Origin: Fuerstiella sp.
GTDB lineage: Bacteria; Planctomycetota; Planctomycetia; Planctomycetales; Planctomycetaceae
DNA: 64,000 bases
Assembly: GCA_029245955.1 (NCBI GenBank)
Contig: JAQWOH010000008.1
Coordinates: 186,001-250,000 of the forward strand
Direction: 5' to 3'
Part shown: positions 46,562-56,800 of the stretch, piece by piece
Position numbering within the stretch: the first letter of the stretch is position 1
Layout of the letters: each line of letters starts with the position of its first letter
Notes under the pieces: model-generated
The model's database searches: none
Told to the model about the DNA's origin: nothing
The model's input: the letters and a program-made list of their open reading frames with translations, nothing else
Made by a program: the position numbers and the translations under genes

Positions 46562-48337
46562 ATGAACGACTCTTCGAAACGTCTCCGCAGCCAACAATGG
46601 TTCAACATTCCGGACGATCCGGGAATGACGGCGATTTACGTCGAACGTTACCTGAACTACGGCGTGACCCGTGACGAATTGCAGTCGGGCAAGCCGGTCA
46701 TCGGAATCGCCCAGACCGGCAGTGACATCGCCCCCTGTAACCGAATTCATCTGCAGACTGTCGAACGCGCTAAAGACGGAATTCGAGCCGCCGGGGGAGT
46801 GCCGTTCGTTTTTCCCGTTCATCCCATACAGGAAAGTTGCCGACGACCGACCGCCGCACTGGACCGTAATCTGTCTTACCTTGGATTGGTGGAAATCATT
46901 CACGGCTATCCCTTTGACGCGGTGATCCTGACCGCCGGCTGCGACAAGACGACTCCGGCCGGGCTGATGGCCGCCGCCACCACCAATCTGCCGGCCATCG
47001 TGCTGTCCGGCGGCCCTATGCTGGACGGCTGGTACGAAGGTAAACTGACCGGGTCAGGCATGGCCACATGGGAAGCCCGAAGACAGCTGGCTGCCGGACA
47101 GATCGACTACCAGGGCTTTATGGATCTAGTCTGTTCCACAACAACCAGCCCCGGCCACTGCAACACGATGGGTACTGCACTGACGATGAACAGCCTTGCC
47201 GAGGTTCTGGGAATGTCGCTGCCGGGTAGTGCGTCAATTCCTGCGGCCTACCGTGAACGCATGCAGTCAGCTTACGAAACCGGGCAGCGGGCCGTGGAAA
47301 TCGTTCACGAAAATCTGACGCCCGACCGCATCCTGACACGTCAGGCATTCGAAAATGCCATTGCGCTGAACACAGCGATCGGCGGTTCCACGAACGCACC
47401 ACCCCACCTGGCTGCCATCGCCCGACACGCAGGAGTTGAACTGGAAGTCAAGGAATGGGAAACCATCGGCTACGACATACCGTTGCTTGTGAATTGCCAG
47501 CCAGCGGGTGATTTTCTGGGTGAGGGCTTTCACCGTGCCGGGGGCGTACCGGCAGTCGTCAATGAACTTATGACAGCTGGCAAGATCCACGAAGACACGC
47601 TGACAATATCCGGGAAGTCGCTTTCAGAGAACGTCGCCGATAAGACGACGCGGGACACAAACGTCATCCGGTCATACGACGCTCCCTTGATGCAGCAGGC
47701 TGGGTTCCTGGTCCTTTCCGGCAACCTGTTTGATTCTGCATTAATGAAAACCTGCGTGATCAGCGAAGACTTCCGCAGGCGATACCTGTCAATACCAGGC
47801 AGCGAAAACAACTTTGAATCGCGAGTTGTAGTGTTCGACGGTCCGGAAGACTATCACGCCCGTATTGAAGATCCGTCATTGAATATTGACGAATCCTGCC
47901 TGCTGGCGATACGAGGCTGTGGCCCCGTCGGATATCCAGGCAGTGGGGAAGTCGTGAATATGCAGCCCCCGGCCAGATTGCTGCAGAAAGGTATCAAACA
48001 ACTGCCGACGATGGGTGACGGTCGACAAAGCGGCACGTCCGCCAGTCCGTCACTGCTGAATGCGTCACCCGAATCTGCCGCAGGCGGCAATCTCGCGCTC
48101 CTGCAGACTGATGACACAGTTCGCATCGATCTGAATGAACGCACTGTGACACTGATGGTTTCAGACGAAGAACTGGTGGAACGCCGCCGGAACTACGAGC
48201 CGCCGGAAATCAAAAATGAAACGCCGTGGCAGGAAATCTATCGAGACTGCGTGGGCCAGCTGGCCACCGGAGGCTGCTTCGATTTCGCTACCAATTATCA
48301 CAAGGTCGCTGAGCAGGTACCGCGGCACAATCACTGA
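46562..48337 (+). CDS. IlvD/Edd-family sugar-acid dehydratase (iron-sulfur)
   Basis: 591 residues. Cluster cysteines C59 (DIAPCNRIH), C127 (TAGCDKTTPAG) and C200 (SPGHCNTMG), with K129 beside the second, match in number and spacing the [2Fe-2S] ligands and Mg-site lysine of Rhizobium L-arabinonate dehydratase. GSTNAPPHLAAIARHAG, RGCGPVGYPGSGEV and DGRQSGTSASP are conserved active-site blocks. Length is right for the sugar-acid branch (about 580) rather than IlvD. These enzymes convert aldonates to 2-keto-3-deoxy acids. With the SDR and FAH hydrolase next door and the HpaI-type aldolase elsewhere in the window, it probably supplies the shared 2-keto-3-deoxy intermediate. Which aldonate is used is not determinable. 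Confidence 0.92.
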   Translation: MNDSSKRLRSQQWFNIPDDPGMTAIYVERYLNYGVTRDELQSGKPVIGIAQTGSDIAPCNRIHLQTVERAKDGIRAAGGVPFVFPVHPIQESCRRPTAALDRNLSYLGLVEIIHGYPFDAVILTAGCDKTTPAGLMAAATTNLPAIVLSGGPMLDGWYEGKLTGSGMATWEARRQLAAGQIDYQGFMDLVCSTTTSPGHCNTMGTALTMNSLAEVLGMSLPGSASIPAAYRERMQSAYETGQRAVEIVHENLTPDRILTRQAFENAIALNTAIGGSTNAPPHLAAIARHAGVELEVKEWETIGYDIPLLVNCQPAGDFLGEGFHRAGGVPAVVNELMTAGKIHEDTLTISGKSLSENVADKTTRDTNVIRSYDAPLMQQAGFLVLSGNLFDSALMKTCVISEDFRRRYLSIPGSENNFESRVVVFDGPEDYHARIEDPSLNIDESCLLAIRGCGPVGYPGSGEVVNMQPPARLLQKGIKQLPTMGDGRQSGTSASPSLLNASPESAAGGNLALLQTDDTVRIDLNERTVTLMVSDEELVERRRNYEPPEIKNETPWQEIYRDCVGQLATGGCFDFATNYHKVAEQVPRHNH

Positions 48338-48428
48338 CAATCACTACAGGAGCGAACACGGGGGCATAATCGGCTAAAGACAGCCAAAAACGGAAACGCT
48401 TCAGTAAGCCGACCAAACCGGACGCAGT

Positions 48429-49058
48429 CTAAAACGCCATCGGATAGCTGCCTGGAGAATCGACTTCCACTCCGGGAGGACAGTCAAAATTCGCTTCAAC
48501 GAAATGATCCCATGAGTCTCGTGTCTGCTGAGACACCAGACCTGCCATTCCCAGCTCACACTTCTCGCAAACCATCAGCGGCGTCTGACTGACGGGCGTG
48601 ACCTGGGCAACGATCTCGTTGTCTCGGCACAGCCCGGCCAGTGAATAGCGGTGGCACTTGCTGCGTTCCGTCCCGCACACCAGACAGTGCTCAATGCACC
48701 GTTGCAGCAGTGCATCACCGTCCTCAGCGTTCTCAATTTCGCGGACCTCAATAATCTGCGGGCCCTCAACATCATCCAGTCCGGCCGCTGCACTTTTCTG
48801 AAACTGCTCCTTCATATGAGCCGTAATGTTGGCTCGAGTCTCGTCTGAATACTCCTGGGTCAGCTTGTCGCGACAGCGTTCGCACAACGCCATTTCGAAA
48901 ATGGCTTCACCGGCAACGTAGTGTTTCTGAATCACATAGACGTTGGACTCAATCAGCGGAACTTCACAGTCAATGCAATTAAAGAATGGCTCGCCCGAGT
49001 ATTCTGACCAGAACAGTCTGGGGACTGGTGCAAAAAATATTCCAAAAAATGACATCAT
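48429..49058 (-). CDS. Cysteine-rich hypothetical protein with several CxxC pairs
   Basis: 209 residues; ATG with GGGAG a few bases upstream. No family recognised. Cysteines occur as paired knuckles: C28/C31 (NCIDC), C59/C62 (LCERC), C121/C125/C128/C135 (HCLVCGTERSKC) and C164/C167 (VCEKC), plus C144, enough for two or three zinc sites. The middle (about 66-115) is acidic and probably helical. There is no signal peptide or membrane span, so it is likely cytoplasmic. The N-terminal 15 residues are hydrophobic and aromatic (FFGIFFAPVPRLFW). It lies 108 bases downstream of the prenyltransferase-like gene on the same strand, possibly co-transcribed. Confidence 0.7.
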   Translation of the reverse strand: MMSFFGIFFAPVPRLFWSEYSGEPFFNCIDCEVPLIESNVYVIQKHYVAGEAIFEMALCERCRDKLTQEYSDETRANITAHMKEQFQKSAAAGLDDVEGPQIIEVREIENAEDGDALLQRCIEHCLVCGTERSKCHRYSLAGLCRDNEIVAQVTPVSQTPLMVCEKCELGMAGLVSQQTRDSWDHFVEANFDCPPGVEVDSPGSYPMAF

Positions 49059-49166
49059 CGTCTCCCTGGGATGTGCGGGTCGGCCAGGAGACCGAGGACG
49101 CTAAGACGGCAATAGAATAGTCCGCTGCCGGTGGTCGCTGCAAGCGTGCGAACGACACGTAACAAA

Positions 49167-50303
49167 TCACCGTTGATAGATGGGTAGATAGCCGTACTCA
49201 ATACACAGCGCCAATAATGACATGGCCGTCGCATACGTATTGCCGGCGCCGCGTTCACTGCCATGGATCGGTTGCCAGAAGCCCGCCGGGTGCTGCAGAT
49301 CCAGTACGGATTCATACAGTACAGGACGCGCCTGCTGCCATTCATCCCCGCCGACTTTGTACATACCAACGGTGCAATAATAGACACCGTAATAGAAATA
49401 GTGTTCCTGCTTCGTTAACGGTCGCGACAAAATCAGGTTTGCGGCAGCCATTGTTTCCGGCGTCCGATGTTCGCCGCAGACTTCCAGCGCGACAATACCT
49501 GTCCCGGAGCGGGTTACCGTAGCGCCGTGGCCCGCCATATAGCCGAAGCCTCCGCCACGTTCGACCCGCAGTCGCTTGATGTATGCGATGGCGCGATCGA
49601 TATTCTGACTTGGCACGTCGCAACCAATATCCTTAGCTGCTCGCAAAGCCAGCAACTGCCATGCCGTCACACTCAGATCCGCATCGCCGCTGGTCGGCTG
49701 ATATCGCCAGCCGCCATCATGCTGACGTCCTTTGGGATGATTCTGCGCATCAACGATCAGCTTTGTGGCGCGTTCCAGTCCCTTCTGACAACGGTCCGCC
49801 TGAGACTCGTTCACCATACCGGACACCTCCGCCAGCATCAGTGTCGCGATACCGTGACTATACATCGGCCCGTGACTGCGCTTCGCTCCGACCAGCAGAC
49901 CATTCGCCTGCTGTTCGCCCAAAACCCACGCCACACCTTTTGTCAGATGTCGACCGTAGGGACCTTCATCGGGTACGTGTCCGGCTGCCATCAGGGCCAT
50001 GACCGCCAGTGACGTGGCTGCGGTGGACTCTCCATAATTGTCCGCACGCCACGCTCCGGAAGGCAGCTGATCAGTTGCCAGCCACTGCACAGCCCTGTTG
50101 ACGCTGTCGTCAATTCGCTGCTCAAGTTCGTCGGCACAGCAACGTCCGCAGATAAGGACCACAGCAAGCCACGCTGCCAACCCCCGTCGACTGTGGCGCG
50201 CCACCATTGCTGTGGGAAATCCGATGGATTTTTTGACTCGTGCACCATTATCCGAACGCTTCTGCGGCCCTCCCATCAGCAGAATCAGTTTTTTACTCAT
50301 CAT
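49167..50303 (-). CDS. Secreted squalene-cyclase/prenyltransferase-repeat (alpha-toroid) protein
   Basis: 378 residues from 50303; an ATG at 50207 would place the hydrophobic export signal (RRGLAAWLAVVLICGRCCA) directly at the N-terminus and may be the true start. The mature part repeats alpha-hairpins of the prenyltransferase/squalene oxidase type: VQWLATDQLPSGAWRADN, STAATSLAVMALMAAGH, GGWRYQPTSGDADLSVTAWQLLAL, YIKRLRVERGGGFGYMAG, and GNTYATAMSLLAL. Terpene-cyclase DxDD or zinc ligands are not evident, so it is probably a binding or scaffold protein. The same fold forms the thioester domain of alpha-2-macroglobulins, whose gene lies just divergently upstream. Confidence 0.85.
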   Translation of the reverse strand: MMSKKLILLMGGPQKRSDNGARVKKSIGFPTAMVARHSRRGLAAWLAVVLICGRCCADELEQRIDDSVNRAVQWLATDQLPSGAWRADNYGESTAATSLAVMALMAAGHVPDEGPYGRHLTKGVAWVLGEQQANGLLVGAKRSHGPMYSHGIATLMLAEVSGMVNESQADRCQKGLERATKLIVDAQNHPKGRQHDGGWRYQPTSGDADLSVTAWQLLALRAAKDIGCDVPSQNIDRAIAYIKRLRVERGGGFGYMAGHGATVTRSGTGIVALEVCGEHRTPETMAAANLILSRPLTKQEHYFYYGVYYCTVGMYKVGGDEWQQARPVLYESVLDLQHPAGFWQPIHGSERGAGNTYATAMSLLALCIEYGYLPIYQR

Positions 50304-50845
50304 AATTTAATTCGTCCTGTGCACACCCGGGCACGTCAGAGACGGAAGCAGAAGACCGACAGCGAGAACAGCCCCTGAGTGCATAGCGTCCGCAGTATGC
50401 TGTCCGTTCCGCCGGGCCTTTGTACACAACAGCCGGAATTCCGTCACGTGAAGGTCCGCACGAGATTTCAGCCTATCCGTGCTCCGCGAATTTACAAGCT
50501 TTTTACAAACAACCCCGATCATACAGAATGCTGCTTTCGCGGTTGATTGTGCGCTGCAATCCGTCAGGTGGCCAAAATTCTTTGAACCAAACGCATTTCT
50601 GTGAAACTTACATGGACTGACCGCGTCTGTTTACTGTGAACCCTGTTGAGAGTCACACGTCGGTGATCCATCTGGTTCAATTGAATTGGGGTCGTTAACG
50701 TTCGGCTGGAAACGCGTTGACCATACCATTTTCTGCATTTTCAAAACACGGCACGAGCAACCTTCGGAATCGGAGTGCCGATTCCCGAGCGTTCGCTCAA
50801 GTCGGCTTGCGGGCTGTCCCGCACCAATTCTGAAAGCATGATTCC
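50304..50845. other. 542-base divergent intergenic region with a leader hairpin
   Basis: Separates the alpha-toroid gene and the macroglobulin gene and should contain both promoters. TTGACC (50717-50722) is a weak -35 candidate without a good -10. An 8-bp inverted repeat, GGAATCGG-AGTG-CCGATTCC (50766-50785), lies 60 bases before the macroglobulin start and has no T-run after it, so it may be a leader hairpin. Nothing else was recognised. Confidence 0.4.
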
Positions 50846-53800
50846 ATGCGAAAGCTTCTGTCTGTGTCGGCTGTCATGGCCAGCGTTTGTAGTTCTGTCC
50901 TGTTGGCTCACACTTTTTTTGCAGAACCCGTAGCCTTGCAGGACCGAAGTGTTCAGCGTATCCAGGCCGACAAATTATTCAACGACAATAACTTTGCGGA
51001 AGCTTTAAGCGTCTACCAAGCGCTAAGCCTGGATGAGAACAACAACGACGCGAAACTGACGCACGATTTTGGTCGGGCCGTAAATTGCATCAATCAACTG
51101 AATCGCAGCAAGGAATTTGACGAATTCTTCGAAAACACGGTGGCCACGCATCCGTCAAACTGGCGTCTGTTGTTTCGGGCCGCTCAGATTCTGAGTGGCG
51201 AAGTTCCTCGGGAGGGATATCTGATTGCCGGACAGTTTGAACGCGGCTACCACCGCGGCGGCGGAAAAATGTTAAGTGCAGCCGCGCGAGACCGTGTCCG
51301 GGCAATCCAGCTAATGCTGCGGGCTCTCCCGCTGCTGCAGCAGGACAAACAGACGCAGCCACGTGAACGATCCGACGTTTACCATCTGCTGTCCGACGTC
51401 ATCGGACAGTCGCGGTGGAGTGCTGCCTGGAAACTTCAGGATCTGACAGATCTGACCGCGCTGCCGGACTACGAAGAACCAGGGCGCATGGTTCGGGGTG
51501 TCGGTTTTTTTTCTGTTAGTTCGTCGTCCGTTCAGTTTGGTGGAGGCCTCGCTCAGCACGGCGGATTCAAAGGGGCCCCTGTCGACAGTGATGGAACCCC
51601 CGTCTTTATCCAGCTCCCGCCAACGTGGGAAGCAGCGAAATCTGACGGTGAGCGCTGGCGGTGGGCGCTGAAACAAACTGCAAAAACCGATCCTCAACGG
51701 GAGAGTGAAATCGACCTTGAATGGGCTGCGTTCCTGCAATCGCAGTTCGGGGTGCAGAGCGGAGAGCCTGGCATCGTCTTCCCGGTTCAAAACGAAGCGA
51801 AGAAAGACACTGAACACCGGGTATTACACGAACTGGAGGACTCTGAAACCGTCGCCCACCTGGCCACCGGCACGAAACGCATCGACCTTCCGGACGAATT
51901 CAACCACATTGTCATAATTGATGCAGTCATCGCGCGCGAGGATGATCAACAGAAACAGGCGCTCGAAGTACTGGTCAATGTGCGAATGACTCGCCAGCAG
52001 TACGCTCAGGCCGCGGACCTGCTGAAACGGAAACGGGGACTCACCACAGGCAAACAGAATCGAATCAACCTACAGCGTCGCATCGACCAGATTCTTAATA
52101 AATGGGTGCAGTTTCAGAGCGTCAATATCCAGCCAGCAGGCAAGGGGGCAACATTTGACATTCGTTATCGTAATGGTGCAAAGATCTCATTCACGGCACG
52201 CCCGGTCAACATCGATCAATTGCTGGTCGATACGAAAACGTATCTGCAGAGCAAACCCGTTCGAGTCGACCATCAAAAAACTCGGATCGAAAACATTGGT
52301 TTTCAGCTGATCAACAACAATCAGAACAAGTACCTTGGGCCACCGGTCTCGAAATGGAATCTGAATCTGAACCCTCCCGACAACCACTTTGATGCGGTCG
52401 AGACGGTCACAACTCCGCTGCAGAAGGCGGGCGCGTATTTCGTAACGGGCAGAATGAAAGGCGGTAACGAAGCCCGCATGGTCATCTGGGTGGCCGATAC
52501 CGCGATCACTCGCAAACGCATCGAACAGGGCACGCTGCATTTTGTGGCCGATGCGGTCAGTGGCAGGCCGATTGACGGCGCTGATCTGGAATTCTTTGGC
52601 TGGCGACAGGAACGTGTCGGCCGCACACGTGATTACCGCGTGCTGACGAGTCGCTTTGCCGATCGTACTGACCAGAACGGCCTGTGCGTACCGGAACAGC
52701 AACAGCTGGAACGCAACTATCAATGGCTCACAATCGTCCGCACCGCCGACGGCCGCATGGCGTACGATGGGTTTAACGGTGTGTGGAATCCTCAGAAAAT
52801 AGCGCCGCTGAGCTACAGCCCGCTCAAGGTTTACAGCATCACAGACCGCCCGGTTTACCGGCCAAAGCATGACGTCAGGTTTCGCCTGTGGGTACGGCAG
52901 CCTCGCTTCAGCCAGGACGACGCACGCTACGCGAACAAGGCATACGTACTGCAGATTCGCAACCCGAAAGGCGACGTCGTTCTGGAGAAAGACGTCACAA
53001 CCGACCGCTGGGCCGGCATTGACGGTGAGTGGGCCATTCCGGAAAACACGACACTGGGCCGGTATGCATTGATCGTCGGAAATCGATATTCACAGAAAAG
53101 AACTCGCAAACGCAACGGCATAACCGAGACGTACATTGTCGAAGGCGTCCGCGCGATCGGCCAGGGCAGCTTTCAGGTTGAAGAATACCGTAAACCCGAA
53201 TTCGAAGTCACAGTCGACGCGCCGGACAAGCCCGTAATGCTGGGCGAAAAGATCCAGGCCAAAGTCAACGCAAAGTACTACTTCGGAGCTCCCGTCACCG
53301 AAGCCACCGTTCACTACAAAGTTGAACGCACGAAAAAAGACAGCCGCTGGTACCCGGTGGCTCGCTGGGACTGGCTGTATTCACCGGGCTATTGGTGGTT
53401 CTCACCCGATCACTCGTGGTATCCCGGCTGGTCCCGCTGGGGCTGCTATGCACCAATTCCCATCTGGCGTGGCTGGAATCCGGATCCGCCGGAAGTTGTT
53501 GTCGAAGGCGATGCGGAAATCGATGAGGACGGGATGTTTCTGATCGATATCGACACCGCCGTAGCACTGCGTGAACACAGCGACAGCGACCACAATTACA
53601 AAATTACGGCGGAAGTCGTGGACCAGTCGCGGCGGACCATTACCGGCACGGGGAACGTGCTGGTCGCCCGTGAACCGTTTAAGGTCTTTGTGTGGACAAA
53701 TCGAGGTCACTACAAGACCGGCGACACCGTTGAGGTTGGTGTGCAGGCGCGTACACCAGACGGCAGGCCCGTCACGGGCAGCGGCAGGGCGGTTCTGTAT

Positions 53801-56800
53801 GCCGTCACGTACCAGGACAACAAGCCCGTCGAGAACGAAGTCGCAGCCTGGGACGTCACCACAGCAGACGATGGCCGAGCAGCTGTGAAGATGGTGATCC
53901 CAACCGCCGGGCAGTTCCGCGTATCCGTGAAGGTGACGGATTCTGAAGAACACGAAGCGGAAGGCGGCTACCTGCTGTTTGTCCGAGGTGCTGACCAGGA
54001 TGGTCGAGGGTACCGCTTCAACGACCTGGAATTGATATCCGAAAAACGTGAGTACCAGCCGGGAGAAACGGCAACTCTGCAGATCAACACCAACAAAGTC
54101 AACAGCACGGTTCTGCTGTTCGTGCGACCCATGAACGGTTTGTGCCCCAAACCGCAGGTCTTGCAATTGAATGGGAAAAGTACGACCGTGGACCTTCGGA
54201 TCGCTCGCGATGACATGCCCAATATTTTCGTGGAGGCTCTGACAATTGCCGATGGTCGGATACACAGCGAAGTGAGTGAAATTGTCGTCCCGCCGGAAAA
54301 GAAAATTGCCAACGTTGAAGTACTTCCGTCGGCAGAACGCTATCGCCCGGGTGATGAAGCCAGTGTTAAGCTGAAGCTCACCGATCTGGACGGAAAACCC
54401 TTCGTCGGCAACACGGTCCTGAGCGTCTACGACGCCAGTCTGGAATACATCGCCACCAGCAGCATTCCGGAGATCCGTTCGTTCTTCTGGAATGTTCGTC
54501 GCCGACATAGTGTTCAGAATCAATGCACTCTGCAGCAGACATCAGCCCCGACATATCTGCAGAACGAAGTGCGGATGCAGATTCTTCTGGGCGGAGGAAT
54601 GGAGGGTGGCTTCGGCGGTGGCTTCGGCGGTGGAATGAAGGGTGGCACGTTCGGCGGACCCCCGACCATGCGTAGTCGCGCTGGTGGAAAGCTGGGGCTG
54701 GCGGAGAATATGATAACAGAGGATGCCGAACCGGCAGTTGCCGAAAGTTCGATCGCAGGGTATCAAGAATTCTTCGTTAGCACTGACAAGGGACAGGGAG
54801 CTGTCCCCGATCCTCTGCAGCAGCCAACCATACGATCCAACTTTGCCGATACCGCTCACTGGGTGGCCAGTGTAACCTCCGATGAAAATGGCTTCGTGGA
54901 AGTGAAGTTCAAAGTGCCCGACAACCTGTCGACATGGAAAATTAAAGCATGGACGCTTGGCGACGGAACACGTGTTGGCTCCGGAACCAGCGACATTATC
55001 AGCAGCAAGGACCTGATTATTCGTCCACAGACACCCCGTTTCTTCACAGAAACAGATCTGATCACTCTGTCGGCTGTCGTTCACAATTATCTGGACAACG
55101 CCAAGTCGGCAACGGTCGTGCTGGAAACGGAAGGCGGCCAGTTGCAGACACTCAGCGATGCGAAACAGGTCGTGCAGATTCCGGCCGGTGGTGAGGTACG
55201 AGTCGACTGGAATGTACAGGTCGTCGCGTCGGGCAACACAAAGGTTCGCATGCAGGCACTGACCGATGAAGAATCGGATGCTACAGAACTGATGGTGCCC
55301 GCTCACGTACACGGAACCCTGAAAACAGAAAGTTACACGGGAGTCATACGCCCCACTGGCCAGTCCGCCAGCGTCGACATCGATATCCCGGCAGCACGGA
55401 TTGAGGAACAGTCTCGACTGGAAGTCCGCTTCAGCCCGACCCTGGCAGGTGCCATGGTCGATGCCCTGCCCTATCTAATCGATTACCCGTACGGTTGTAC
55501 GGAACAAACGCTCAATCGTTTTCTGCCAGCCGTGATTACTCAGCAAACACTAAAACGCATGGGCATCGATCTGGCCGACGTGCAGCGTAAACGTACCAAC
55601 CTGAACGCTCAGGAAGTTGGCGATGCAGCCGTCCGAGCCGCCCAGTGGAAACGCTACGACCGCAATCCGGTCTTTGATGAAGCGGAACTGACGAGGATTG
55701 TCACGACCGGGGTCACCGACCTGACAAACATGCAGCTGAGCGATGGCGGCTGGGGCTGGTTCAGCGGCTTCAGAGAACATTCAACCGCCCACCTGACATC
55801 ACAGGTTGTGCACGGACTGACGGTGGCTCAGCGCAACGAAGTGCCGATTCTTCCCGACGTGATTCAGCAGGGCGTTCAGTGGCTCAAGACGCATCAGTCT
55901 CAGGAGCTGCTGAAACTGAAGGAAGGAGACTGGCGGCGCGAACATCCGCAGAAGCTGAAGAATCGCCGAAAACCGTATAAGATGATGGCCACCAACATGG
56001 ATGCCTTTGTTGCCTTCGTGCTTACTGAACACGACGGCAACGCCCCGCAAATGACCGACTATCTGTATCGTGATCGAGGCCAAATTTCCGCCTACGCGAA
56101 GGCACTCACCGGTTTGGTGCTTCATCACCAGCAGGACACGGAACGTCGCAACATGGTTCTGCGAAACATCGAGCAGTCGCTGGTCCTGGACGAAGAGAAT
56201 CAGACGGCGTACCTGCGGATGACAGCAAACAGCTGGTGGTACTGGTACGGCAGCAAAAATGAAGCGATGGCTCGTTACCTGCAGCTGCTTCTGGCTGTGA
56301 ACCCACAAAATGAAACCGCGCCCCGACTGGTAAAATATCTGCTGAACAATCGCAAACACGGCACGTACTGGAACAGTACTCGCGACACCGCCCTCGTCGT
56401 TGAAGCAATGGCTGAATACATCGCCGCGACAGGAGAAGACAAACCTGACATGACGGTCGAGATTCTTGTGGATGGCATGCTGCAGAAGAAAGTTCGCATC
56501 ACGGCGGACAACCTGTTCGGCTTCGACAACGTGATGCTGCTGGAAGGCGATGCCGTGAAGACAGGGGCTCATAAAATCGAATTGCGGCGTTCCGGCAGCG
56601 GCCCGGTCTACTTCAACGCGTATCTCACGAACTTCACGAAGGAAGATTCGATTACTGCCGCCGGCCTGGAAGTCAAAGTGCAGCGACGTTTCTACAAGCT
56701 GCAGCCGGACGACAAAGGCGTCAGCGTTCAGGGTGATCGAGGTCAGGTGGTCAGCCAGAAAACAACGAAATTCAATCGCATTCCGCTGGCAAACCTGTCC

